Origin: Bacteroidetes bacterium CG2_30_32_10
GTDB lineage: Bacteria; Bacteroidota; Bacteroidia; Bacteroidales; CG2-30-32-10
Length of the DNA: 8,974 bases
Assembly (NCBI GenBank): GCA_001872995.1
Contig: MNXO01000175.1
Coordinates: 1-8,974, forward strand
Reading direction: 5' to 3'
Shown piece after piece: positions 1 to 7,554 of the stretch (position 1 is the first letter of the stretch; each line of letters starts with the position of its first letter). The notes under the pieces were generated by a model, which worked only from the letters and a program-made list of their open reading frames with translations, made no database searches and was not told the DNA's origin. Made by a program: the position numbers and the translations under genes.

Positions 1-36
1 TATAATTTATTTAAGCATTAAAAACAAAGTTGCTAA

Positions 37-55
37 CAGAAATTCATTATTTCTG
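37..55 (-). terminator. Possible weak terminator hairpin after the suc-nadB-carbonic anhydrase operon
   Basis: A perfect 7-bp inverted repeat (CAGAAAT / ATTTCTG) around a 5-base loop lies about 80 bases beyond the stop codon of the last minus-strand gene. Read on the minus strand, the stem is followed by an interrupted T-rich stretch (TTAGCAACTTTGTTTTT), not a clean U-tract, and the stem has only two G:C pairs. It is the only credible hairpin in the first 135 bases, so it is the best candidate for transcript end or 3'-end stabilisation. The rest of 1-135 is AT-rich with no gene seen. Confidence 0.3.
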
Positions 56-135
56 GTTATTATCTGGTTTTCAAAATATATTTATCTTAGATTATCTTTG
101 TAAAAATATTGTGGATTAAAAAAAATTGATGTCAT

Positions 136-651
136 TTAATGTTTATACCATTCAGCATACATTTTATAGTTATGAGAAATGCGGTTTAGTAAGTTTTTGG
201 TTAGCTCTTGACCAATTTCCTTTATCTTTTTAGCAGGAGTTCCACCATATATAAAACCAGATTCAAGATGACTGTTTTCAAGTACAACAGAACCTGCTGC
301 AATAATTACATTTTCTTCAACTATGGCATGGTCCATCACAATAGCACCCATTCCCACCAAAACATTATCTTTGATAGTGCATCCATGAACAATTGCATTG
401 TGGGCTATAGAAACATAATTGCCAATTGTTGTAGGAGCAGTTAAATAAGTACAATGAATAACTGCACCATCTTGAATATTTACATAATTGCCAATACGAA
501 TTGAATTTACATCGCCACGCACAACAGCATTAAACCATACACTACAATAATCTCCCATAATTACATCGCCTACTATGGTGGCATTGTCTGTAAAATAACA
601 TTCTTTTCCAAATTGGGGTGTAAAGCCTCTTACAAGAACTATTAAAGCCAT
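136..651 (-). CDS. Gamma-class carbonic anhydrase / hexapeptide-repeat (YrdA-like) protein
   Basis: A complete 171-residue left-handed beta-helix protein built from hexapeptide repeats (I/V-G-D/N-x-x patterns from about residue 24 to 125), followed by a C-terminal helical tail (about 147-171). The gamma-carbonic anhydrase zinc ligands appear present as H66, H84 and H89, with the last two five residues apart as in archaeal Cam. The R45-G46-D47 and Q60-D61-G62 segments also match the family. The long acidic loop carrying Cam's proton-shuttle glutamate is absent, as in the short YrdA/CaiE/PaaY-type members, so actual CO2 hydration activity is uncertain. Homologues form trimers with zinc bound at subunit interfaces. 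No signal peptide is seen, so it is probably cytoplasmic. The ATG lies only 2 bases after the nadB stop, which argues for co-transcription and perhaps translational coupling. The alternative is a hexapeptide acyltransferase of unknown substrate. Confidence 0.9.
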   Translation of the reverse strand: MALIVLVRGFTPQFGKECYFTDNATIVGDVIMGDYCSVWFNAVVRGDVNSIRIGNYVNIQDGAVIHCTYLTAPTTIGNYVSIAHNAIVHGCTIKDNVLVGMGAIVMDHAIVEENVIIAAGSVVLENSHLESGFIYGGTPAKKIKEIGQELTKNLLNRISHNYKMYAEWYKH

Positions 652-653
652 AA

Positions 654-2222
654 TTATTTATTTTTAGGATAATTAATTGAGAAATGCAACCCCCTGCTTT
701 CTTTTCTTTGGGTAGCCATTTTGATAATAAGGTATGCTACTGCAATTAAATTTCGGAGTTCGCAAATTTTAAAATTTAGAAGGGATTTATCATATAATTC
801 TTCAGTTTCTTTGTGAATAATTTGCAGTCTATCCATTGCTCTTTTTAAACGTAAGTTGGAACGAACAATACCCACATAGCTGCTCATTATGCTTTGGAGT
901 TCTTTTATAGTTTGAGTAATTAAAATCATTTCTTCGTTTAATACCATTCCTTCGGCATCCCAATCAGGGATTTCATTACAATAATCAGTTGTTTTAATTG
1001 CATTAATAGCATCTATGCTTGCTCTGTGAGAAAATACTAAAGCTTCGAGGAGCGAATTAGAAGCCAAACGATTGGCTCCATGCAAGCCAGTTGAAGAACA
1101 TTCACCTGAAGCGTATAGATGGTGAATGGAGGTTCTTGCATGTTCATCTACTTTAATTCCGCCACAAACATAATGAGCAGCAGGTACTACAGGAATCATA
1201 TCTTTAGAAATATCAATTCCCAAGCTAAAGCATTTGGCATAGATATTAGGGAAATGGTTGATTAAATCGTTTTTTTCAAGATGCCGACAATCAAGATAAA
1301 CAAATTCATCGCCACTTATCTTCATTTCATTATCAATAGCTCTGGCAACTATATCTCGTGGAGCGAGCGATTTACGCCTATCATATTTTTGCATAAATTC
1401 TTCTCCTTTTTGATTTTTAAGAATTCCTCCAAAACCTCTTACAGCTTCACTGATTAAATACGAAGGTTTCTCAGATGGATTGTATAAGGAGGTAGGATGA
1501 AATTGAATAAACTCCATATTTTCAATCATTCCTTTGGCTCGGTGAACCATAGCTATTCCATCTCCCGTGGCAATAGGAGGGTTTGTTGTTGTATTGTAAA
1601 CATTTCCAGCTCCACCAGTTGCCATTAGGGTTGTTTTGGCAAGTATAGTTTCTATTTCGTTAGAAACTTCATTAAATATATAAGCTCCAAAACAGTTTAC
1701 GTCAGGGGTTTTTTTGTTAACAATAACACCTAAATGATGTTGGGTTAATAAATCAATAACAAAAGCATTTTCCACAATCTCAATGTTTGGATGAGCAATT
1801 ACTCTATCAAGTAATGCACTTTCAATTTCCTTACCGGTATTGTCTTTATGGTGTATTACTCTAAATTCGGAATGTCCACCTTCTTTAGCTAAATCATATT
1901 TTCCAGTTGTTGTTTTGTCAAATTCAGCACCCCAAGCAACTAAATCTTTAATTCGTTCAGTAGATTCTTTGATTGTAAATCGAACCACTTTTTCGTTACA
2001 TAAACCATCGCCTGCAATCAAAGTATCAGCAATATGCTTTTCGTAACTATCGGGTGAATACATAACTGCAGCAATTCCGCCTTGGGCTAAGCGTGTGTTA
2101 GTTTCTTCGGCTTTTCCTTTTGTAATAATACATACTTTGCCAAAATCAGCGACTTTCAACGCATAACTAAGACCAGCGATACCAGAACCTATTATTAAAA
2201 AATCTACTTTTCTTCTTGCCAT
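654..2222 (-). CDS. nadB: L-aspartate oxidase (NadB)
   Basis: A complete 522-residue flavoprotein that oxidises L-aspartate to iminoaspartate, the first step of de novo NAD synthesis; NadA then condenses the product with dihydroxyacetone phosphate. The N-terminal FAD-binding dinucleotide fold is clear (GSGIAGLS, residues 12-19), followed by the TRLAQGG segment (43-49). Active-site features shared with the succinate dehydrogenase/fumarate reductase flavoprotein family are visible: FHPT at 241-244, the EAVRGFGG loop at 259-266, APRD with R289, and H350. The late FAD segment ASGECSSTGLHGANRLASN (371-389) has E374 and R385. A helical C-terminal domain (about 420-515) completes the usual length. 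The short HHLYASGE region and the lack of a quinone-reductase partner favour NadB over SdhA/FrdA. The ATG start follows an A-rich leader 11 bases after sucB. nadA and nadC are not adjacent, so the NAD pathway is split in this genome or lies outside the window. Confidence 0.96.
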   Translation of the reverse strand: MARRKVDFLIIGSGIAGLSYALKVADFGKVCIITKGKAEETNTRLAQGGIAAVMYSPDSYEKHIADTLIAGDGLCNEKVVRFTIKESTERIKDLVAWGAEFDKTTTGKYDLAKEGGHSEFRVIHHKDNTGKEIESALLDRVIAHPNIEIVENAFVIDLLTQHHLGVIVNKKTPDVNCFGAYIFNEVSNEIETILAKTTLMATGGAGNVYNTTTNPPIATGDGIAMVHRAKGMIENMEFIQFHPTSLYNPSEKPSYLISEAVRGFGGILKNQKGEEFMQKYDRRKSLAPRDIVARAIDNEMKISGDEFVYLDCRHLEKNDLINHFPNIYAKCFSLGIDISKDMIPVVPAAHYVCGGIKVDEHARTSIHHLYASGECSSTGLHGANRLASNSLLEALVFSHRASIDAINAIKTTDYCNEIPDWDAEGMVLNEEMILITQTIKELQSIMSSYVGIVRSNLRLKRAMDRLQIIHKETEELYDKSLLNFKICELRNLIAVAYLIIKMATQRKESRGLHFSINYPKNK

Positions 2223-2233
2223 TAGTTTTTAAT

Positions 2234-3469
2234 TTATAAATTTAATAATTTTTCTTCAGGACTTTTACCTTCAAAGATTGTATTTATTGGGTTTTCAATC
2301 ATTTCTTTTATTGTTTTTAATAAACCAACAGAATCTTTGCCATCAATAATACGATGGTCATAAGACAAAGCGATATACATCATAGGTCGTATTTTAACTT
2401 TGCCATTTAATGCAATAGGTCTATCAACAATATTGTGCATTCCCAGTATGGCACTTTGAGGAGGATTAATGATAGGTGTTGAAAGTAAAGAGCCAAAAAC
2501 GCCACCATTAGTGATGGTAAACGTTCCTCCAGTCATTTCGTCAATACTAATTTTATTGTTTCTTGCTTTTGTAGCTAATTCTTCAATTTTTAAATCAATT
2601 TCGGGTAAAGTAAGGTTCTCCACATTTCTAATTACGGGTACCATCAAGCCTTTTGGAGTGCTCACTGCAATACAAATATCCATATATTTGTAAAATATAA
2701 TATTCTCACCATCAATAGCAGCATTACAATAAGGATATTTTTCTAATGCCACGCAAACAGCTTTGGTAAAAAAAGACATTAAGCTTAGTTTCACTCCATG
2801 TTGCTTAAAATATAACTCTTTATATTTTTTTCTTATAGCAATGATGGCAGACATATCAACTTCGTTAAATGTAGTTAGCATTGCCGTTTGATTCTTAACA
2901 GCTACCAAGCGTTCAGCAAGTTTGCGTCTTAAGGAAGTTAGTTTAGTTGCTTCAAAATTTCTATTGTGATTAGCTGATTTTTGATTGATTAATTTAGAGT
3001 TATAAGATTTTAAGCCTATAGCGTCAATTACATCTTTTTTAGTAATTCTTTTGCTTTTATTATTTATTATTTCTTCAATATGAATATTGTTTTCATTCAA
3101 TATTTTCAAGGCTTGTGGAAAAACTGAAATATTGCTTTCAGCTTTATTTTGCATTGTTGTTTGTTTTTGTGTTTGTTCTATCTTATTATCAGCAATTATA
3201 GTCTCCTTTTTAATTGAAGTATTGGGTTTAATAATACTTGTATCAATGGTGCCTATTACAGTTCCTATTGGCAAAGTCTCCCCATTTTTAATTAATATTT
3301 TTAACAAACCAGCATCGCTTGAGCTAATTGTTAGTGTAGCTTTATCTGAATCTATTTCGGCAATGTCTTGATTTATTTCAACAATATCTTCATCATTCAC
3401 CAACCATTTTGTAAGTTCTACTGTTGTTATGGATTCACCAGGTGAGGGTATCTTAATTTCTACTATCAT
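2234..3469 (-). CDS. sucB: Dihydrolipoyllysine succinyltransferase, E2 of 2-oxoglutarate dehydrogenase
   Basis: A complete 411-residue E2 core protein that transfers the succinyl group from E1 to CoA in the TCA cycle. The domain order is standard. One lipoyl domain covers about 1-77, with the lipoyl-lysine K43 in the IDSDKA motif. A Lys/Thr/Gln-rich flexible linker spans about 80-112, and a peripheral-subunit-binding domain spans about 114-151 (ALKILNENNI... to ...KKDVIDAI). The catalytic acetyltransferase-type domain runs from about 175 to 411, with the active-site DHRIIDG at 371-377 (H372, D376). The single lipoyl domain and the adjacency to sucA identify it as the oxoglutarate enzyme rather than pyruvate dehydrogenase E2. 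The ATG overlaps the sucA stop in an ATGA arrangement, a classic sign of translational coupling that would keep E1 and E2 production in step. The E3 gene (lpd) is not in the window. Confidence 0.96.
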   Translation of the reverse strand: MIVEIKIPSPGESITTVELTKWLVNDEDIVEINQDIAEIDSDKATLTISSSDAGLLKILIKNGETLPIGTVIGTIDTSIIKPNTSIKKETIIADNKIEQTQKQTTMQNKAESNISVFPQALKILNENNIHIEEIINNKSKRITKKDVIDAIGLKSYNSKLINQKSANHNRNFEATKLTSLRRKLAERLVAVKNQTAMLTTFNEVDMSAIIAIRKKYKELYFKQHGVKLSLMSFFTKAVCVALEKYPYCNAAIDGENIIFYKYMDICIAVSTPKGLMVPVIRNVENLTLPEIDLKIEELATKARNNKISIDEMTGGTFTITNGGVFGSLLSTPIINPPQSAILGMHNIVDRPIALNGKVKIRPMMYIALSYDHRIIDGKDSVGLLKTIKEMIENPINTIFEGKSPEEKLLNL

Positions 3470-6249
3470 AATTCAGATTTCATTAAAGTTGTTACACATA
3501 GTTGCATACATTCGTTGCAAACATTTTCGCAATTGCATTCTTCAAAAGCTTTTTCAATAATCTTTTGTTGTTGGATTTTATGGAACTTGCTTGCACCAGT
3601 TGCAGGACTTGCACTTGGAGGGCGAGCAATTACTCTGATGCCTTTAATTTTATAATTACTGCTTATAAAAGACCAAGCTCCCATATTTACAGGTTCTTCC
3701 TGAACCCATATAATACTTTCAGCTTTTTCATATTTTTCAATAATATTATTAATTTGAGATAGGGGGAAAGGATATAATTGCTCAACTCTAATGATGGCAG
3801 TTGTATCATCTAACTTTTGTCCTTTTCTAATAAACAATTCATAGTATATTTTTCCACTACATAAAAGGATTCTTTTTATTTTTTCAGATGAAGCTTGTTT
3901 ATCGTCAATTACTTCCATAAAATTAACATCAGAAAGTTCCGCCAATGAAGAAACACACAATGGATGACGCAAGAGACTTTTAGGAGTAAAAATGATTATT
4001 GGTTTTCTATAATCTCTTACCATTTGCATACGTATAGCGTGAAAAAAGTTGGCAGGAGTGCTACAATTAAGTATTTGTAGATTATTGTGTGCACATAATG
4101 ATAAAAAACGTTCTAATCTAGCACTTGAGTGTTCTGGTCCTTGTCCTTCGTAACCATGAGGAAGGAACATCATTAATCCGCACATTAATTTCCATTTTTC
4201 TTCTGCACTGCTGATGTATTGGTCTATTATAATTTGAGCTCCATTAAAGAAATCACCAAATTGAGCTTCCCAAATAGTTAATGCGTATGGGGTTGAAATA
4301 GAATATCCGTATTCAAAGCCAAGAACCGCATATTCAGAAAGCAATGAATTATAAATTTCGAAAGTAGCCTGCTCTTTATTAATGTTAGCAAGAGGTATAT
4401 ATTCATCTTCAGTATCTTCTATCTTAAGAATTGCATGGCGGTGAGAAAAGGTTCCTCTTTCTACATCTTGACCACTGATTCTTATGGGATAACCTTCATC
4501 AAGCAATGAAGCATAAGCTAATAATTCGCACATTCCCCAATCTAATTTATCTGTTACTTCAATCATTTCTAGTCTATCTGCCATCAATTTGGTGATTTTC
4601 TTAAATAATTGAATATGTTGTGGAATGTTAGTAATTTTTCTTGCTAGATGAATAAGGATATCAGAATCAACTTTAGTTATAGGAGTTTTTAAAAGTTCGT
4701 CAGCAGAAACTTTTTTAATGCCTTTCCAAGAAGATTGCATAAAAGGAGTAATGTTTCCTTTCATAATCAATTGTGCATTTGCAAATTCTGATTCCAATTC
4801 ACTTAAAAATTCTGATTTTATTTGATTAGCAAATGCAACATCAATTACTTTGTCTTCTATTAAACGATTTGAATAAATAGTATAAGGATTTGGATGTGTT
4901 TCTATTATTTTGTAAAGTATAGGTTGTGTAAAGCGAGGTTCGTCGCTTTCATTGTGTCCCCATTTACGATAGCAAAGCAAGTCAATAAACACATCTCTTT
5001 GAAACTTTTGTCGAAATTCCATGGCAAGGTTTATTGTATAAACAACAGCTTCCACATCATCCCCATTTACATGAAAAATTGGAGATTGTATTGTTTTTGC
5101 AACGTCAGTACAATAGGTGCTAGAACGGGCGTCTAAATAATTGGTTGTGAAACCAAGCTGATTATTAACAATTAAATGAATAGTTCCACCTGTTTTATAA
5201 CCATCTAATTGAGACATTTGCAAAACTTCATATACAATACCCTGTCCAGCAATAGCAGCATCTCCATGAATTATTATACCTGCAATTTGGGAGGCATCTT
5301 TTTTGTAATCATTATCAATTTTAGCTCTAACAATACCTTGAACTACAGGACTAACCGCCTCAAGATGTGATGGATTGGGAGCTAAGCTTAGATGAATGTG
5401 ATTATTGTATTTTGTAACATAGTCTGTAGAAAATCCAAGATGGTATTTAACATCACCTGCTAAGAATTGTTCATCATATTCTTTTCCTTCAAACTCGCTA
5501 AAAATAGCTGAATAGTGTTTTTGAAGAATATTTGCTAACACATTTAGTCTGCCTCGGTGCGACATTCCAATTATAAATTCTTTTATACCAGATTGTTCGC
5601 CATGTTCAATAATGGAATAGAGTGCAGGAATAAGTGTTTCGGCTCCTTCAAGAGAAAAACTTTTTTGACCAGGAAACTTTTTATGAATAAACTGTTCAAA
5701 ATTTACCGCTTTATTGAGTTGTTGTAGAATTTCTATTTTATCTTTATCAGTATAATTAGGCGTATTTTTAGATTTTTCTATTTTTACCTTCAACCATTCG
5801 ACGATTTCTGGAGAACGAATGTACATATACTCAATACCAATGGATTGGCAATAAGTTTGTTGCAAATGAGCAACAATTTGTTGAAGTTTACTTTTCCCTA
5901 TTCCTATTTCATTTCCTGCTAGGTATTCTTTATCAAATTCTGCCTCGGTAAGTCCAAAATTATCAATAGAAAGTGTGGGAAAATAGTTGCGTCTATTTCT
6001 AACAGGATTAGTTTTGGTAAAAAGATGTCCTCTTTCTCTATAAGCATTGATTAAATCAATGACATTAAATTCATCGCTTGAGAAATTGCTGCCAATATTG
6101 TTTTCTTTAAGATTTAACTTAGCAAAATCGAAACCTTCAAAGAATTTTTTCCACCCAATATCAATTGAATCGGGATTATTCTTATATTTTTGATATAGTT
6201 CCTCAATAAAAGAAGGTTCAGCATTGCTTAAATAAGAATAATTATCCAT
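3466..6249 (-). CDS. sucA: 2-oxoglutarate dehydrogenase E1 component
   Basis: A thiamine-diphosphate enzyme that decarboxylates 2-oxoglutarate and succinylates the lipoyl group of SucB. Residue numbers here count from an upstream in-frame TTG at 6261; the ATG at 6249 is residue 5 and is preferred. It gives the usual family N-terminus (MDNYSYLSNA) and a 927-residue protein. Visible features are the N-terminal E2/E3-binding segment (LYQKYKNNPDSID...WKKFF, about 22-41), GMSHRGRLN (232-240), and the ThDP/Mg motif beginning GDAAIAGQG (333-341) and ending in N366-N367. KWGHNESDEPRF follows (433-444, with the catalytic-site H435). The C-terminal pyrimidine-binding region carries STPANFFHAIR and LLRHPL, and RPPSASPATGASKFH lies near the end. 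The last ~24 residues form an unusual cysteine-rich tail (CxCx3Cx2Cx3C). It is the first gene of the minus-strand operon and overlaps sucB by 4 bases. Confidence 0.97.
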   Translation of the reverse strand: MDNYSYLSNAEPSFIEELYQKYKNNPDSIDIGWKKFFEGFDFAKLNLKENNIGSNFSSDEFNVIDLINAYRERGHLFTKTNPVRNRRNYFPTLSIDNFGLTEAEFDKEYLAGNEIGIGKSKLQQIVAHLQQTYCQSIGIEYMYIRSPEIVEWLKVKIEKSKNTPNYTDKDKIEILQQLNKAVNFEQFIHKKFPGQKSFSLEGAETLIPALYSIIEHGEQSGIKEFIIGMSHRGRLNVLANILQKHYSAIFSEFEGKEYDEQFLAGDVKYHLGFSTDYVTKYNNHIHLSLAPNPSHLEAVSPVVQGIVRAKIDNDYKKDASQIAGIIIHGDAAIAGQGIVYEVLQMSQLDGYKTGGTIHLIVNNQLGFTTNYLDARSSTYCTDVAKTIQSPIFHVNGDDVEAVVYTINLAMEFRQKFQRDVFIDLLCYRKWGHNESDEPRFTQPILYKIIETHPNPYTIYSNRLIEDKVIDVAFANQIKSEFLSELESEFANAQLIMKGNITPFMQSSWKGIKKVSADELLKTPITKVDSDILIHLARKITNIPQHIQLFKKITKLMADRLEMIEVTDKLDWGMCELLAYASLLDEGYPIRISGQDVERGTFSHRHAILKIEDTEDEYIPLANINKEQATFEIYNSLLSEYAVLGFEYGYSISTPYALTIWEAQFGDFFNGAQIIIDQYISSAEEKWKLMCGLMMFLPHGYEGQGPEHSSARLERFLSLCAHNNLQILNCSTPANFFHAIRMQMVRDYRKPIIIFTPKSLLRHPLCVSSLAELSDVNFMEVIDDKQASSEKIKRILLCSGKIYYELFIRKGQKLDDTTAIIRVEQLYPFPLSQINNIIEKYEKAESIIWVQEEPVNMGAWSFISSNYKIKGIRVIARPPSASPATGASKFHKIQQQKIIEKAFEECNCENVCNECMQLCVTTLMKSEL

Positions 6250-6299
6250 AATTGTGTTCAACTTATTAATAAATTCTGGTGTATATCTAATATTGATAT

Positions 6300-6325
6300 C
6301 AAAATTAAAATAATTTTCAAAATTA
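6300..6325 (-). promoter_or_regulatory. Candidate Bacteroidota -7 elements for the sucA operon (duplicated)
   Basis: Two identical copies of TAATTTTG, matching the Bacteroidota -7 consensus TAnnTTTG, read on the minus strand at 6325-6318 and 6307-6300. Both lie inside a 10-base direct repeat (TCAAAATTAA on the plus strand at 6299-6308 and 6317-6326) with an 18-base period. The downstream copy would give a leader of roughly 45 bases to the sucA ATG at 6249. Neither has a convincing -33 TTTG at the usual 17-23 base spacing; TTTCC upstream of the distal copy is the nearest. In such AT-rich DNA chance matches are likely, so this is a weak call. Confidence 0.3.
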
Positions 6326-6408
6326 ATGAAACTCTTTTATCTATTTGGAAATTTATGTATTTTAGTATAAAATATAAATGGTAACTTATATAAATTGCAA
6401 AAAATTAA

Positions 6409-6416
6409 TAAATTTG
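6409..6416 (+). promoter_or_regulatory. Candidate -7 element for the radical SAM-fabG-KAS operon
   Basis: TAAATTTG matches TAnnTTTG and would place the transcript start near 6422, about 44 bases before the TTG start codon. No TTG or TTTG is found 17-23 bases upstream, so only half of the promoter is recognisable. The element sits in the right arm of an imperfect palindrome, GCAAA...TTTGC (6397-6417), where a regulator could compete with RNA polymerase. Confidence 0.35.
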
Positions 6417-6465
6417 CTTTTAATTTAATATAATCATAATTTTTAATACTATAAACTTAAAATAA

Positions 6466-7542
6466 TTGAAAATACTGAAAGACCCGAGTAAAGTATATGG
6501 ATTAAACTTTACTAACGAAGAGATAGAAAATGCCATAAAAAACAATAAATTATTAACTCTTGACCTTGAAACAAGCCATTTATGTAACTTAAAGTGCGTT
6601 TATTGTTATGCTAGTTCTGGGAAAAAACTAAGTAATGAGCTTTCTATTAATGAATTAAAAGACATTGTAAAGCAAGCAAAAGATTTAGGAGCTAGAAATA
6701 TAAGTATTATTGGTGGTGGAGAACCTTTATTGTTTAAACCTATCATAGAATTAGTAAATTATATACACGAACTAGGCTTAGAACAAGATATCTTTACCAA
6801 TGGCACTTGTATTACAAAAGAAATAGCAGAACAACTATTGAAAATGAAAGTTCAATTAGTTGTAAAAATGAATAGCTTAAAACCAGAAGTTCAAGATTAT
6901 TTAGTTGGAGTTGATGGTACAGGAGTTAAAATAATGGAAACGCTTCAAATGTTGCAGGATATTGGTTACAACAATAATAATTTATTAGGAATAGAATCAA
7001 TTATATGCAAACAAAACATCGCAGATATGCCAGAAATGTGGCAATGGGCTCGCGATAGAAACATTATCCCATATTTTGAGATGATTACCTTTCAAGGAAG
7101 AGCGAAAACACAGGACTTGAATGTTACCATCGAAGAACTAGAAAAACTTTTTTATCAACTTCTAAAAATTGATGAAGAAAAATATGGTTATACTTGGAAT
7201 CCGCATCCTCCAATTGCAGCTTTAAGTTGCAATAGACACTATTATAATTTAGTGGTTGCTTCTAATGGTTTTGTGTATCCATGTGTTGGAGTAGATATAA
7301 AACTTGGAAATACACGACACCATAAATTAGCCGAAATCATTCAAACCTCTCCTATTTTAAAATCTTTAAGAAATATGAAAGAAAATATACATGGCTCTTG
7401 CAAATCTTGTAAACAAAACATTGATTGCTATGGTTGCAGAGGTATGGCATATCATTTAACTGGCGATTGTTTTGCATCAGACCCTCTTTGTTGGTTTAAT
7501 GAAAAGAAAATTACAATTAAAAAAGATGGTTCTATAATCTAA
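6466..7542 (+). CDS. Radical SAM/SPASM-domain protein, first gene of a fatty-acyl-type operon
   Basis: A complete 358-residue radical SAM enzyme of unknown substrate. The SAM-binding [4Fe-4S] motif is CNLKCVYC (C40, C44, C47), followed by the glycine-rich GGGEPL at 83-88 and a TIM-barrel-type core to about 245. The C-terminal SPASM region has C255-x12-G-x4-C273, then C312-x2-C315-x5-C321-x2-C324, then C335 and C342. The CRGMAYHLTGDCFASDPLC stretch (324-342) is typical of the family and would hold auxiliary iron-sulfur clusters. The third gap is one residue shorter than the textbook Cx2Cx5Cx3C. The start is TTG: an in-frame TAA lies immediately before it, and no ATG occurs in frame until after the cluster motif. 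A CTG at 6475 is the only other plausible start. The protein is 12 bases upstream of a fabG homologue, so its substrate may be an ACP- or lipid-linked intermediate rather than a peptide. No signal peptide or membrane segment is seen. Confidence 0.9.
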   Translation: MKILKDPSKVYGLNFTNEEIENAIKNNKLLTLDLETSHLCNLKCVYCYASSGKKLSNELSINELKDIVKQAKDLGARNISIIGGGEPLLFKPIIELVNYIHELGLEQDIFTNGTCITKEIAEQLLKMKVQLVVKMNSLKPEVQDYLVGVDGTGVKIMETLQMLQDIGYNNNNLLGIESIICKQNIADMPEMWQWARDRNIIPYFEMITFQGRAKTQDLNVTIEELEKLFYQLLKIDEEKYGYTWNPHPPIAALSCNRHYYNLVVASNGFVYPCVGVDIKLGNTRHHKLAEIIQTSPILKSLRNMKENIHGSCKSCKQNIDCYGCRGMAYHLTGDCFASDPLCWFNEKKITIKKDGSII

Positions 7543-7554
7543 ATAAAATTTAAA
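7543..7554 (+). promoter_or_regulatory. A-rich, Shine-Dalgarno-less translation leader of the fabG homologue
   Basis: The 12-base spacer is entirely A/T with no purine-rich SD sequence. The string TAAATAAAATNTA occurs directly before this gene (7540-7552) and again before the next one (8291-8303). A-rich leaders of this kind are characteristic of Bacteroidota translation initiation and support the two ATG starts chosen here. Confidence 0.5.

Noticed and set aside
208..444. Plus-strand open frame opposite the carbonic anhydrase-like gene
   Set aside because: It lies wholly antisense to a well-supported gene and has no recognisable motif.
1840..2046. Plus-strand open frame inside nadB
   Set aside because: Antisense to the conserved FAD-domain coding region, short and low complexity; a shadow frame.
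2469..3371. Two plus-strand open frames with hydrophobic, membrane-like translations opposite sucB
   Set aside because: Hydrophobicity arises from the complement of Lys/Glu/Asn-rich coding; sucB explains the region completely.
3502..5136. Plus-strand open frames opposite sucA
   Set aside because: Antisense to continuous, motif-rich E1 coding sequence, with no independent support.
6250..6261. TTG at 6261 as the sucA start (adds MNTI)
   Set aside because: The ATG at 6249 is a better start codon and gives the N-terminus typical of Bacteroidota SucA; the extra four residues have no support.
6326..6428. Two tiny plus-strand ORFs (6326-6370, 14 codons; 6378-6428, 16 codons) upstream of the radical SAM gene, considered as RiPP precursor peptides
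   Set aside because: Both are very short and AT-driven, with no leader/core layout, and the second overlaps the candidate promoter. No precursor peptide is supported, which weakens a peptide-maturase reading of the SPASM enzyme.
6250..6465. Riboswitch or structured RNA in the divergent intergenic region
   Set aside because: The sequence is almost entirely A/T with no stable stems or recognisable aptamer motif.
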